Assembly: GCA_905178155.1 (NCBI GenBank)
Contig: CAJINV010000005.1
Location: forward strand, 8,595,591-8,659,590
Direction: 5' to 3'
Origin: Amoebophrya sp. A120
Taxonomy: Eukaryota > Sar > Dinophyceae > Syndiniales > Amoebophryaceae
DNA length: 64,000 bases
In this document: one piece after another, positions 42,881 to 52,923 of the stretch
Layout of the letters: each line of letters starts with the position of its first letter
Position numbering within the stretch: the first letter of the stretch is position 1
The notes under the pieces: model-generated
Databases searched by the model: none
Told to the model about the DNA's origin: nothing
What the model saw: the letters and a program-made list of their open reading frames with translations, nothing else
Made by a program: the position numbers and the translations under genes

Positions 42881-45655
42881 ATGTTGCGCTCCATGGTCTT
42901 CCCCACCTCGCGCGGAGGTGCAGTGTTTATTTCTCTTTGCGCTGTTCTTTTCGCCGGGCAGCATTACAACTCCGTCCAGGCTGTCACGTTGCGTGCGTCA
43001 TCTGCCTCGCCATCTGCAGATCCTGACCTCGCCTACATGCCCCCTGAGATGATGGAACAATACAGGCAATACCAATACCAAGAAAACCAAAAGATATCAA
43101 CGGCAAATGTGCGTGGTTCTGGAATAAGAAGAATGCAGAAGACATTTGTGACGCGCCAGTTTTTCCGTCGTGACACAGGCCTATTAGTATCACAGGTTTA
43201 TAATAACATGAGTCGATGTGACTAGAGTCCAAATGTCTAATCCGCATGAAAAATTGCGCCCTCTTGCGGTGACATTAAGTAGGCGCGTTTAAATTTTGAC
43301 GCTGGCCATGCATGACAGATTTTGACATGATGGAAAATTCGTATACACAAAAATAGCATCTTCATTCCAGACCGAGGCTACATATTTGCGACGCATAACC
43401 GTGGCAGCCCGTAACACATTCTGACCTTGATAAGTATCATGCGTAAACAAAACGTCCCCACGTCGGCTGCACAGTGAAGATGGAAATTCCGATGCACAAA
43501 GCAACAAGCCTTGGCTCATGAGTACAGTTTTAAGCTGATGGGACGAGGACCATTTGCATCGTGTGTAGCTGCTAGTGATCAAGCCGCATCACAAAAGATG
43601 ATCGATCACCCTGGTCTGATTCTAGCATGACAAACTTGACGTATCAGACAGCATGGGAAAAAAAAATGCTCCTCATGGGGCAGGGGCTGCGCAGTGAGAC
43701 ATTTTAGGCATGCAGATTTGTCGAAGACAACAAAGCTGCAGTGGGGACGTTTTTACGCAGGATAAGGAGACCTATTTGGTCCACCACCACCCCGATCCGG
43801 CGCTCCGGGCGCTCCGGCGCCAATTCCCCGGCAACAAGATCGTGAAAAAGGAAGTGGACGAGGGCACCCTTATAAGTGCAACCCCAATCGAACCTACAGA
43901 GGAGTCTGCCCTAGTGAAGAAGGAGCTGGAACAACTCCGTGACGACATCGCCAAAGCATCGCGATCATTGCCAAAGCCGGAAGAGCTACGTGATACAAGC
44001 AAAGTGGACAAGGAGCTAGAAGAACTCCGTCAACGCCTTCCCAAAGAATCGGCGGAGCTGGAAAAACTAAGTGCTGCGTATCAACTGCAAACATTTCGGG
44101 TCTGGGACGAGAATGCGAGATTTCGATTTGTCATGCTAGTCTGGCATGACTCTGAGCTCTGTGTTGCATTCCCGCGAAGAGCTCCTCCTCCCTGTCATGC
44201 AAAAACGCACTTTGTCATGCGGAATAAGAATATTACGCAACTCAGAACCATGAAAAAAACTTCAACTTGTCATGCTTGGCAGCGCATCATAGTGAAAGAA
44301 TTCACTACTCCCTTTCTTGCATTACAAGTTAGTTTAATATTCCAGACCCAGACATATTTACAATGCATACTGAGGCGAAACAATCACAAAAGATTCACGC
44401 ACGTACTGAAATGATGCCATATGAATCCGTTCGGGCGGATTGGAAGAAGGCACAAGAACAGCAAGAACTCGTGAAAAAACTCGAGACGCAGGAGGCCGAA
44501 TTGGCGAAAAAATTGAGGCAGCTGCAAGATTACAATTCGAACGTGTTGAGGCAGCGGCAAGATTACGCAGTGCAAAAGCATCGTATAAATTCGAGACAGA
44601 GACTCGTACTAGACCACTACAAGAACATTGGTCACGCAGTATAGTTTTTTAGACAAAAAATGAAATTTGTTATGCTGTTGCTGTGCTATTTTTTCGCAAT
44701 ATTAAAAAAACAGCAGATGATGATCATGATGATGATCTTCATGTACTGATGTGTCTGTCATGCTGCAAATACTGCGATTGTTGCGACGAGCCTTACTTGT
44801 ATACGGTACTTTTGCACAGGATGAAAAGAGGGAAGCGGCGGAACAAGACCGGAAATATAACCTGAAAGAACTGGAGAGCCAGCAGGCCAAATTGACGATA
44901 CAGTTGAAGCAGCTGCGACATTACGCACTGGCACCGCAAAAGCATCGTATAAGTCCGATACTTCTCGTAGAAGACCACTACAACATAATTGGTCGCGCAG
45001 TACAATTTTTTGGACAAAAAATGGAATTTGTCATGCTGACGCTGTGCCATTTTTATATCGCAATAAAACTACAGCAGATGATCTTCATCGTCATATGCTG
45101 TATCTACTGTCATGCTACAAAAATTACTGTGATCATTGATTGTTGCGACGAGTGTTACTTGTGCGGTGCTTTTGCACAGGATGAAAAGAGGGAAGCGGCG
45201 GACGAAGGGGAATTGCCTGAGAAGGATCTCGCCCTGCGGCAGGAGGAGGAATGGCAATTGCTTGACGAGGAACAGTATGAATTGCAAATATGTCTGGGTC
45301 TCCTGGAAGATTGCAACTTGTCATGCTTTTAAATCTGAACCATGCAAGGTTCCGTGTTGCATGAGTGCCATCAAATGCTGTCCGCTTTCGAGTCTGGAGG
45401 GAGGGACTTTCTCATGCAGGATAGGCATGTTGACAGTGACCTCACAGAGTCTGATGTCATGCTGTGTCCCGCATTTTTCCAGACCTCATGGGCGGTCATG
45501 GAAAACCTCCTGCATGACAAGTCTACACTCCTCCAGACCCAGACATTTTTACATTTGATAAACAGGATTCCGCCATGCGGGAACTTTTCCAGCAGGCTCG
45601 CGGCAAGTCATCTTCAAAAGCACGGCGGGAGGGCAAGAAGAGAAGTACTAAATAG
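42881..45655 (+). CDS. Signal-anchored coiled-coil protein, copy 2
   Basis: Starts MLRSMVF, with a hydrophobic segment (GAVFISLCAVLFAGQHY) acting as signal peptide or anchor. After elements, coding continues with LRRQFPGNKIVKKEVDEG, KKELEQLRDDIAKAS, KELEELRQRLPKE, then the repeat ELAKKLRQLQDYNSN / KLTIQLKQLRHYALA, and ends KKRSTK-stop. Exons: 42881-43095, about 43399-43434, about 43768-44078, 44374-44569, 44820-44933, 45180-45275, 45566-45655. Long amphipathic Glu/Gln/Lys heptads indicate a coiled coil on the lumenal or external side. The two repeat halves each end in a family D element, so an exon with its intron was duplicated. Joins before 43768 are less certain. No family recognised. Confidence 0.72.
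43097..43396 (+). mobile_element. TAT-element, family B-like, degraded
   Basis: TATCAACGGCAAATGTGCGT with GTTCTGGAAT and a right end CATATTTGCGACGCATA preceded by CCAGACCGAGG. No exact flank repeat. Confidence 0.55.
43435..43764 (+). mobile_element. TAT-element family F, copy 2
   Basis: TATCATGCGTAAACAAAACG with TCCCCACG, and inverted GTGGGGACGTTTTTACGCAG ending GATA. Flank repeat only aag. Confidence 0.75.
44079..44368 (+). mobile_element. TAT-element family B, copy 2
   Basis: TATCAACTGCAAACATTTCG and inverted GACATATTTACAATGCATA; flanks ctgcg/ctgag; frame kept. Confidence 0.85.
44570..44819 (+). mobile_element. Element family D, copy 2 first site
   Basis: GTGCAAAAGCATCGTATAAA to GGTACTTTTGCACAG; GT-AG at the junction (RQDYA to DEKRE). 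Confidence 0.87.
44934..45179 (+). mobile_element. Element family D, copy 2 second site
   Basis: CCGCAAAAGCATCGTATAAG to GGTGCTTTTGCACAG; CC...AG at the frame-keeping junction (YALA to DEKRE). Confidence 0.85.
45276..45560 (+). mobile_element. TAT-element family B, copy 2, absent from copy 1
   Basis: TATGAATTGCAAATATGTCT and inverted GACATTTTTACATTTGATA; target duplication aacag exact. Copy 1 has the uninterrupted sequence gaggaacaggat at about 38965. Confidence 0.92.
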
Positions 45656-45883
45656 AAGAACTCAGTAGTCGGTGCTGCCAACTACGATGCGTCTCTTTCG
45701 CCAAAAACTTGTTCTGGCACTTTCATCAAAAAGGAGATCATGTCTAGCAGTATTTTTGGCACTGACCGCGTAGTGGAAAATTATCGAGGATGAACAAAAT
45801 CTAAGTCACCCTTTCGCATAAAACCGCAGTCGTGGTAGTGATTCCTGCAACAGTACTGCACTTTTTTTTTTACTGGGTAGAAA

Positions 45884-46075
45884 TTACTTCTTTTCTACTT
45901 CTCGCATTTTATGTTCTTTTCTTTACCCGGTGAGAGCCTAGTAGTACGCAAGTGAAGATCATGGACATTATCATTATANATTACTTCTTTTCTACTTCTC
46001 GCATTTTATGTTCTTTTCTTTACCCGGTGAGAGCCTAGTAGTACGCAAGTGAAGATCATGGACATTATCATTATA
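45884..46075. repeat. 95-bp tandem duplication flanking an ambiguous base
   Basis: 45884-45978 and 45981-46075 are the same; the single N is at 45979. May be an assembly join artefact. Confidence 0.85.
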
Positions 46076-46359
46076 TTTATAAGTTTTGATCGACAGTATT
46101 TATATTTTTGGAAATCGCATCAAAATCAGACAGCAGTACGAGGGCGCACTAAGCACGCACGTACGTTTTGCGAGAACTACGCCAACATTACAGCCGTGCG
46201 TTTTGAATTCAGTTTTTTTTTGGCATTATTTTCAAAAGAGACCCTGACGCTGTGAGACCCAAACCAGCGAAACACGACGGCAGCGTGGTTTTTTTGTGTT
46301 TCGAATGACGGGAAAAAAATAAGCATACCGTCGTGATTTCGATTTGTGTGTTTTTTTGG

Positions 46360-47105
46360 GGGATCCGCCCGTTCCCCGGGGATCCGCCCGCTGCCCGGGG
46401 ATCCGCCTTCGCCCAGGGGATCCGCCCGCTCCCCGGGGGTCCGCCTTCGCCCAGGGGATCCGCCCGCTTCCCGGGGATCCGCCTTCCCCCAGGGGATCCG
46501 CCCGCTCCCCGGGGATCCGCCCGCTCCCCCCGGGGACCCGCCCGTTCCCCGGGGATCCGCCTTCGCCCAGGGGATCCGCCGGCCCGCTACTCGGGGATCC
46601 GCCTTCGCCCAGGAGCCCGCCCATTCCCCGGGGATCCGGGTTCGCGCAGGGGATCCGCCCGCTCCCCGGGGAGTCGCCTTCGCGCAGGGAATCCCTCCGC
46701 CCATTCCCCGGGGATCCGCCCGCTCCCCGGGGATCCGCCTTCCCCCAGGGGATCCGCCCGCTCCCCGAGGATCCGCCTTCGCCCAGGGGATCCGCCCGTT
46801 ACTCGGGGATCCGCCCGGCTCCCCGGGGATCCGCCCGTTCCCCGGGGATCCGCCCGCGCCCCGAGGATCCGCCCGCTTCCCGGGGATCCGCCTTCGCCCG
46901 GGGGATCCGCCTTCGCCAAGGGGATCCGCCCGTTACTCGGGGATCCGCCCGTTCCCCGGGGGTCCGCCCGCTTCCCGGGGATCCGCCCGCGCCCCGAGGA
47001 TCCGCCCGCTTCCCGGGGATCCGCCTTCGCCCGGGGGATCCACCCTCGCCCCCGGGGGGTCCGCCCTCGCTTCGGGGGGTCCGCCCTTTCCCCGGGGAAA
47101 TCCTC
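46360..47105. repeat. Tandem array, about 19-bp unit (GGGGATCCGCCCGCTCCCC)
   Basis: Roughly 38 units alternating between a CCGCTCCCC and a CTTCGCCCA variant. All units share GGATCCGCC. Open frames on both strands are by-products. Confidence 0.92.
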
Positions 47106-47119
47106 CCGGCTGGGGTAGT

Positions 47120-50030
47120 GCGTACCACGGGAGAACGGGCTCCGGAGGAATCCTCTCCGGAATCCCCTCCCGAAATCGACGCTGTGCCGCCGGGGAAAGA
47201 CCGCGAAGGACGGCGCCAATCCGGTCAGAGGATTCCGGAGAGGATTTCGGAATCCTCTCCGGAATCCTCTGTGGAATCCTCCTCCGAAATCGAGGTCGTG
47301 CCGTCGGGGAAAGGGCGCCAAAGACGGCTCAACTTGGGCCAGAGGATTCCGGAGAGGATTTGGGAATCCTCTCCGGAATCCTCTGCGGAATCCTCCCCCG
47401 AAATCGAGGCCGTGCCGTCGGGGAAAGGGCGCCCAAGACGGCTCAACTTGGGCCAGAGGATTCCGGAGAGGAAAGGGCGCGAAACACGGCTCAACTTGGG
47501 CCAGAGGATTCCGGAGAGGATTTTGGAATCCTCTCCGGAATCCTCTGTGGAATCCTCCCCCGAAATCGAGGCCGTGCCGTCGGGGAAAGGGCGCCAAAGA
47601 CGGCTCAACTTGGGCCAGAGGATTCCGGAGAGGAAAGGGCGCGAAACACGGCTCAACTTGGGCCAGAGGATTCCGGAGAGGATTTTGGAATCCTCTCCGG
47701 AATCCTCTGTGGAATCCTCCCCCGAAATCGAGGCCGTGCCGTCGGGAAAAGGGCGCGTCGCGAAAGACGGCTCAACTTGGGCCAGAGGATTCCGGAGAGG
47801 ATTTTGGAATCCTCTCCGGAATCCTCTGTGGAATCCTCCCCCGAAATCGAGGCCGTGCCGTCGGGGAAAGGGCGCCAAAGACGGCTCAACTTGGGCCAGA
47901 GGATTCCGGAGAGGAAAGGGCGCGAAACACGGCTCAACTTGGGCCAGAGGATTCCGGAGAGGATTTTGGAATCCTCTCCGGAATCCTCTGTGGAATCCTC
48001 CCCCGAAATCGAGGCCGTGCCGTCGGGGAAAGGGCGCCAAAGACGGCTCAACTTGGGCCAGAGGATTCCGGAGAGGAAAGGGCGCGAAACACGGCTCAAC
48101 TTGGGCCAGAGGATTCCGGAGAGGATTTTGGAATCCTCTCCGGAATCCTCTGTGGAATCCTCCCCCGAAATCGAGGTCGTGCCGTCGGGAAAAGGGCGCG
48201 TCGCAAAAGACGGCTCAACTTGGGCCAGAGGATTCCGGAGAGGATTTGGGAATCCTCTCCGGAATCCTCTGCGGAATCCTCCCCCGAAATCGAGGCCGTG
48301 CCGTCGGGGAAAGGGCGCCAAAGACGGCTCAACTTGGGCCAGAGGATTCCGGAGAGGAAAGGGCGCGAAACACGGCTCAACTTGGGCCAGAGGATTCCGG
48401 AGAGGATTTTGGAATCCTCTCCGGAATCCTCTGTGGAATCCTCCCCCGAAATCGAGGTCGTGCCGTCGGGAAAAGGGCGCGTCGCAAAAGACGGCTCAAC
48501 TTGGGCCAGAGGATTCCGGAGAGGATTTGGGAATCCTCTCCGGAATCCTCTGCGGAATCCTCCCCCGAAATCGAGGCCGTGCCGTCGGGGAAAGGGCGCC
48601 AAAGACGGCTCAACTTGGGCCAGAGGATTCCGGAGAGGAAAGGGCGCGAAACACGGCTCAACTTGGGCCAGAGGATTCCGGAGAGGATTTTGGAATCCTC
48701 TCCGGAATCCTCTGTGGAATCCTCCCCCGAAATCGAGGTCGTGCCGTCGGGAAAAGGGCGCGTCGCAAAAGACGGCTCAACTTGGGCCAGAGGATTCCGG
48801 AGAGGATTTGGGAATCCTCTCCGGAATCCTCTGCGGAATCCTCCCCCGAAATCGAGGCCGTGCCGTCGGGGAAAGGGCGCCAAAGACGGCTCAACTTGGG
48901 CCAGAGGATTCCGGAGAGGAAAGGGCGCGAAACACGGCTCAACTTGGGCCAGAGGATTCCGGAGAGGATTTTGGAATCCTCTCCGGAATCCTCTGTGGAA
49001 TCCTCCCCCGAAATCGAGGTCGTGCCGTCGGGAAAAGGGCGCGTCGCAAAAGACGGCTCAACTTGGGCCAGAGGATTCCGGAGAGGATTTGGGAATCCTC
49101 TCCGGAATCCTCTGCGGAATCCTCCCCCGAAATCGAGGCCGTGCCGTCGGGGAAAGGGCGCCAAAGACGGCTCAACTTGGGCCAGAGGATTCCGGAGAGG
49201 AAAGGGCGCGAAACACGGCTCAACTTGGGCCAGAGGATTCCGGAGAGGATTTTGGAATCCTCTCCGGAATCCTCTGTGGAATCCTCCCCCGAAATCGAGG
49301 TCGTGCCGTCGGGAAAAGGGCGCGTCGCAAAAGACGGCTCAACTTGGGCCAGAGGATTCCGGAGAGGATTTGGGAATCCTCTCCGGAATCCTCTGCGGAA
49401 TCCTCCCCCGAAATCGAGGCCGTGCCGTCGGGGAAAGGGCGCCAAAGACGGCTCAACTTGGGCCAGAGGATTCCGGAGAGGAAAGGGCGCGAAACACGGC
49501 TCAACTTGGGCCAGAGGATTCCGGAGAGGATTTTGGAATCCTCTCCGGAATCCTCTGTGGAATCCTCCCCCGAAATCGAGGTCGTGCCGTCGGGAAAAGG
49601 GCGCGTCGCAAAAGACGGCTCAACTTGGGCCAGAGGATTCCGGAGAGGATTTTGGAATCACTCTCCGGAATCCTCGGTGGAATCCTCCCCCGAAATCGAG
49701 GGAGTGCCGTCGGGGAAAGGGCGCCAAAGACGGGCCAACTTGGGCCAGGGGATTCCGGAGAGGATTTTGGAATCCTCTCCGGAATCCTCTGTGGAATCCT
49801 CCCCCGAAATCGAGGCAGTGCCGTCGGGGAAAGGGCGCGAAACACGGCTCAACTTGGGCCAGAGGATTCCGGAGAGGATTTTGGAATCCTCGCCGGCATC
49901 CTCTGTGGAATCCTCATCCGAAATCGAGGGCGTGCCGTCGGGAAAAGGGCGCGAAAGACGGCTCAACTTGGGCCAGAGGATTCCGGAGGGGCTTCCGGAA
50001 TCCCCTCCGGAATCCTCCGTGGAAAATGTG
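47120..50030. repeat. Higher-order tandem array, 281-bp unit
   Basis: Built from modules such as GGCTCAACTTGGGCCAGAGG, ATTCCGGAGAGGAT, GGAATCCTCTCCGGAATCCT and GAAATCGAGGCCGTGCCGTC. From about 48040 to 49620 the period is 281 bp with almost no change between units, while the edges are shorter and more diverged. 281 is not a multiple of three, so the frame rotates. Confidence 0.92.
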
Positions 50031-51252
50031 CGCCGGTTTGCCGGGGCCGCCAGGTTGCTCGCAATCCGCAGCAGACTGTGGCGATTTAAGCACACGAGAC
50101 GCCAACACAGACGCGGCGCGGTTGTGTACACAAACAGCAGCGGAGTCCATGCGCGCGCCGCCTTTTCGGTTGCATTGCGACACATTTTAGCACGACCTAA
50201 GCCGAAGGTTTTCCGGGAAACCTTAAACGACGTTTCCCGAGCGGAGTCCATTGATTTCTGGGTCTCGCAGCGTCATACTCTCTTTCAAAAATTGGGGACA
50301 GCCGGGGCATTTTGAATTCAATTTTTTTTTGGCATTATTTTTGAAAGCTGGGGCGTAGGCATTTTGAATTCACGGCCGGAGTTAACAGCTTTCTGGAGGG
50401 GTAACAGTTACGAATGTAACAGTTGAGGACGCCATAACCTGCTACAATGATATCGCGACTTGGCCCACCGAAATGAAAAATTCGCTTATTTGTTTGTTTC
50501 TTGTTGGTGGTCAAGTTTTTTTGCTTTCTCCACCACAACTAGATCTATTTTATCTTCTTGTGAAAAAAATGTAATTTTAAATTAGTCCCCGATCTATTTA
50601 TATCTTCTTTTCTTGGTCCGGTGACGAGAGCATAGTATGCAAGTGATGGACGTCATAAGTGATCGACATTATTATAACTTTTGGAAATTATCGCATCAAA
50701 ATCAAACACGCAGTACGAGGGCGCACCAAGCACGCACGTACAGTCAGCTGAAAAAAGAGAACGGTAGACAACATTGAAGACTTTTTATGGAAAGCAGCAA
50801 TCATGTGGGGGCGCATGGAGAAGGGCAACAAATGCTGCTTTTTTCCATGATGAAGACCATCATCTTGTTGCATTCGTACATTAATTACAGCACTTCTATC
50901 TGAGCTTGTTGCATCTGTATAATTTATCACAGCACCACCCAGCAGCACGACCGGGTGGCTGGACAATGATGAAGGAATCGAAGTCATCACTTCGTGTTGG
51001 TGTAGTTCTTGCAGCACCAACATCAAAAAAAAAAATATTTCAAACGTATTAACTCTTTCTGAAGACGCGCGCTCCGATAGAAGGACATTCTCATTCATAA
51101 GAGTAAGATAACGTAAGGATAAAAAGAAGTAGTGCTCGCACTACTTATTCCCCCTCGAAAAACAAGCTTCCTGAAGCAGGTGAACCGCTGACCTTGTAGG
51201 AGAGTTGTGCGAAGTTGTTGTAGTACTTCAACTTCTACTATGCCTGGCTGCT

Positions 51253-51504
51253 TATCAAAAGTAAAAATGTCTGGGTCTGGAAACTTGTGATGCTGGGCGG
51301 CGTCTCATGATGAGGCTACAAATGCTGGCTCAGCATGACAAGTTTCTGAGCTCCTAGGTGTTGCCTCTTCTGCATGACAAACTGTGCTTCTGCATCACAG
51401 AAAAACGGAGCTCTTGGGTAACGTGCATGACAGATTTAAGAGTCATGCCAGACAAGCATGACAAACATGAATTCTTCCAGACCCAGACATTTTTACAGTT
51501 GATA
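51253..51504 (+). mobile_element. TAT-element family B, apparently intergenic
   Basis: TATCAAAAGTAAAAATGTCT and inverted GACATTTTTACAGTTGATA; target duplication ctgct exact. No coding frame recognised on either side, so not all copies are in exons. Confidence 0.88.
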
Positions 51505-52013
51505 CTGCTACAGGTACTAGATAATCGGTCGTGGACGCCCCGAGGCGTGTCCACTTCCACGACCGACATAAACAAGAACATTATCTGGAAGGGGGTAGTG
51601 GAAGAAAAGACGTCATGAGTGTGAAGTAGAAGACAAAAATGAAAATAAAAAAGCTCCGAAACAGCATGACAGAAATCAAGAACACGAGCGAGGCGACAGA
51701 ATAAACGTGCGGACAAGAGGACAAGTCCCGCACTTCTACAGATTCGAGGTCTTTCATTTTTTTCACTTCTTAAACTCAAGGACAGGACAGAAAAAGGCAG
51801 CAGTCACACCAGCTGGAAAAAACTCCGCGAGTTTGTTTCCAACATCTTCTCGCATTACAAACTTGCTGTTCATCTCCGTCGTAGCAGTTGTTGTGTGGTG
51901 GAAAAGGATCTCACGTACTTCTGATGTAGTTTCTTAGAGCGTAAAAGCGAGATGAGCGTGCGTCTCCACCAGCAGTAACGATCTAGTATTAGTACATATG
52001 ACTTCCTCAAACG

Positions 52014-52236
52014 TTACAATCTCAAACGTTACAATAGAGTCTGGAATTTGTGTTGCATGATGGGCATGACAGATTCACACAGCGTTCCATCTTTTGCAAT
52101 ACAAATTTCCCCAGATTGTAGTGGGGTTTGGAGCTCCGGAACTTGTCATGCGCAACTACCCTATGAGAGTTGGCTAGATCATGCGCTCTTGCATCACAGA
52201 TTTCCATATTCTATTGTAACGTTATTTGAGATTGTA
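52014..52236 (+). mobile_element. Element family I
   Basis: TCAAACGTTACAATCTCAAA at the left; inverted TATTGTAACGTTATTTGAGA at the right. Interior motifs GCATGACAGATT and ACTTGTCATGCG. Confidence 0.65.
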
Positions 52237-52923
52237 ACACCTGAGCGGGTTATAGGTCGGATTTTTACTTTTTTACCACCGACGCACGAGGAACGTTTTT
52301 GGTTTCTTTTGCGTTTGATTTCCACCGCGCAGGTGGCGCAGTTCGCGTCGCGCAGAAGTTCTTTACCCATGTTGATCCGTTTTGTATTTAGGCGATGAGC
52401 CGGATGAAGATCCCTATCCAAAAATATAAGACGCGCTTCCACTTCTCGAACAAGAAGAAGAGCAGAACGCTGTCTATTTAAGGGCGATGAACGAAGTGTC
52501 TTCAGCAACGTGGTCCTCCTCGCAGCATGAAAATAAAGAAGAAAAGCTGCATAACCTTAAGCACATACCTGAACATAAAGAAGAAGAGCTGCATAATCTG
52601 AACGCGATACCTACTTTTTTTTTCCCTCGCTTTTCGATCTGACGTACGCCTTACTGAACGACCGTGAGAAGTCTTCCCCTATTATGTAGTTGGTTGTACT
52701 TGGAGTCGCACCGTGGTCGTACAAGAACTTTTCCCTATCAACATCTAGTTTGCGACATATTTAATATCGTAGTGGACGGCAGGTTTCTCGCTCTAGTACA
52801 CCAGAAGTCAGTGTAGGCGCCGGCGCCAGAACTCCTGGAAGCGTAGTTCTTGTTTCGCCTATAAGTAAATCATTCGAGCAAAGAACATCGGAAACGTAGA
52901 ATCTGACCCAGGAGAAGGAAAAA

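Larger units (their letters stand above)
46201..50342. repeat. Minisatellite block with inverted ends and flanking direct repeats
   Basis: TTTTGAATTCAGTTTTTTTT and GGCATTATTTT at 46201-46232 recur at about 50310-50342. Just inside, GAGACCCTGACGCTGTGAGA (46239-46258) is inverted at about 50264-50282 (GGGTCTCGCAGCGTCAT). The arrays lie between, so they may have expanded inside a mobile element. Confidence 0.65.
50031..52923. other. Intergenic, repeat-derived flank; two elements, no gene
   Basis: 50590-51060 is another diverged copy of the 39360-39600 / 46060-46160 flank (CAGTACGAGGGCGCACCAAG). No coding exon recognised before 52924. Confidence 0.55.

Noticed and set aside
46344-50315. A 1323-codon open frame on the plus strand, and long open frames in other frames and on the minus strand
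   Set aside because: The sequence is tandem minisatellite without stop codons in any plus frame. The 281-bp unit rotates the frame, so the translation is a by-product of the repeat, not a conserved protein.
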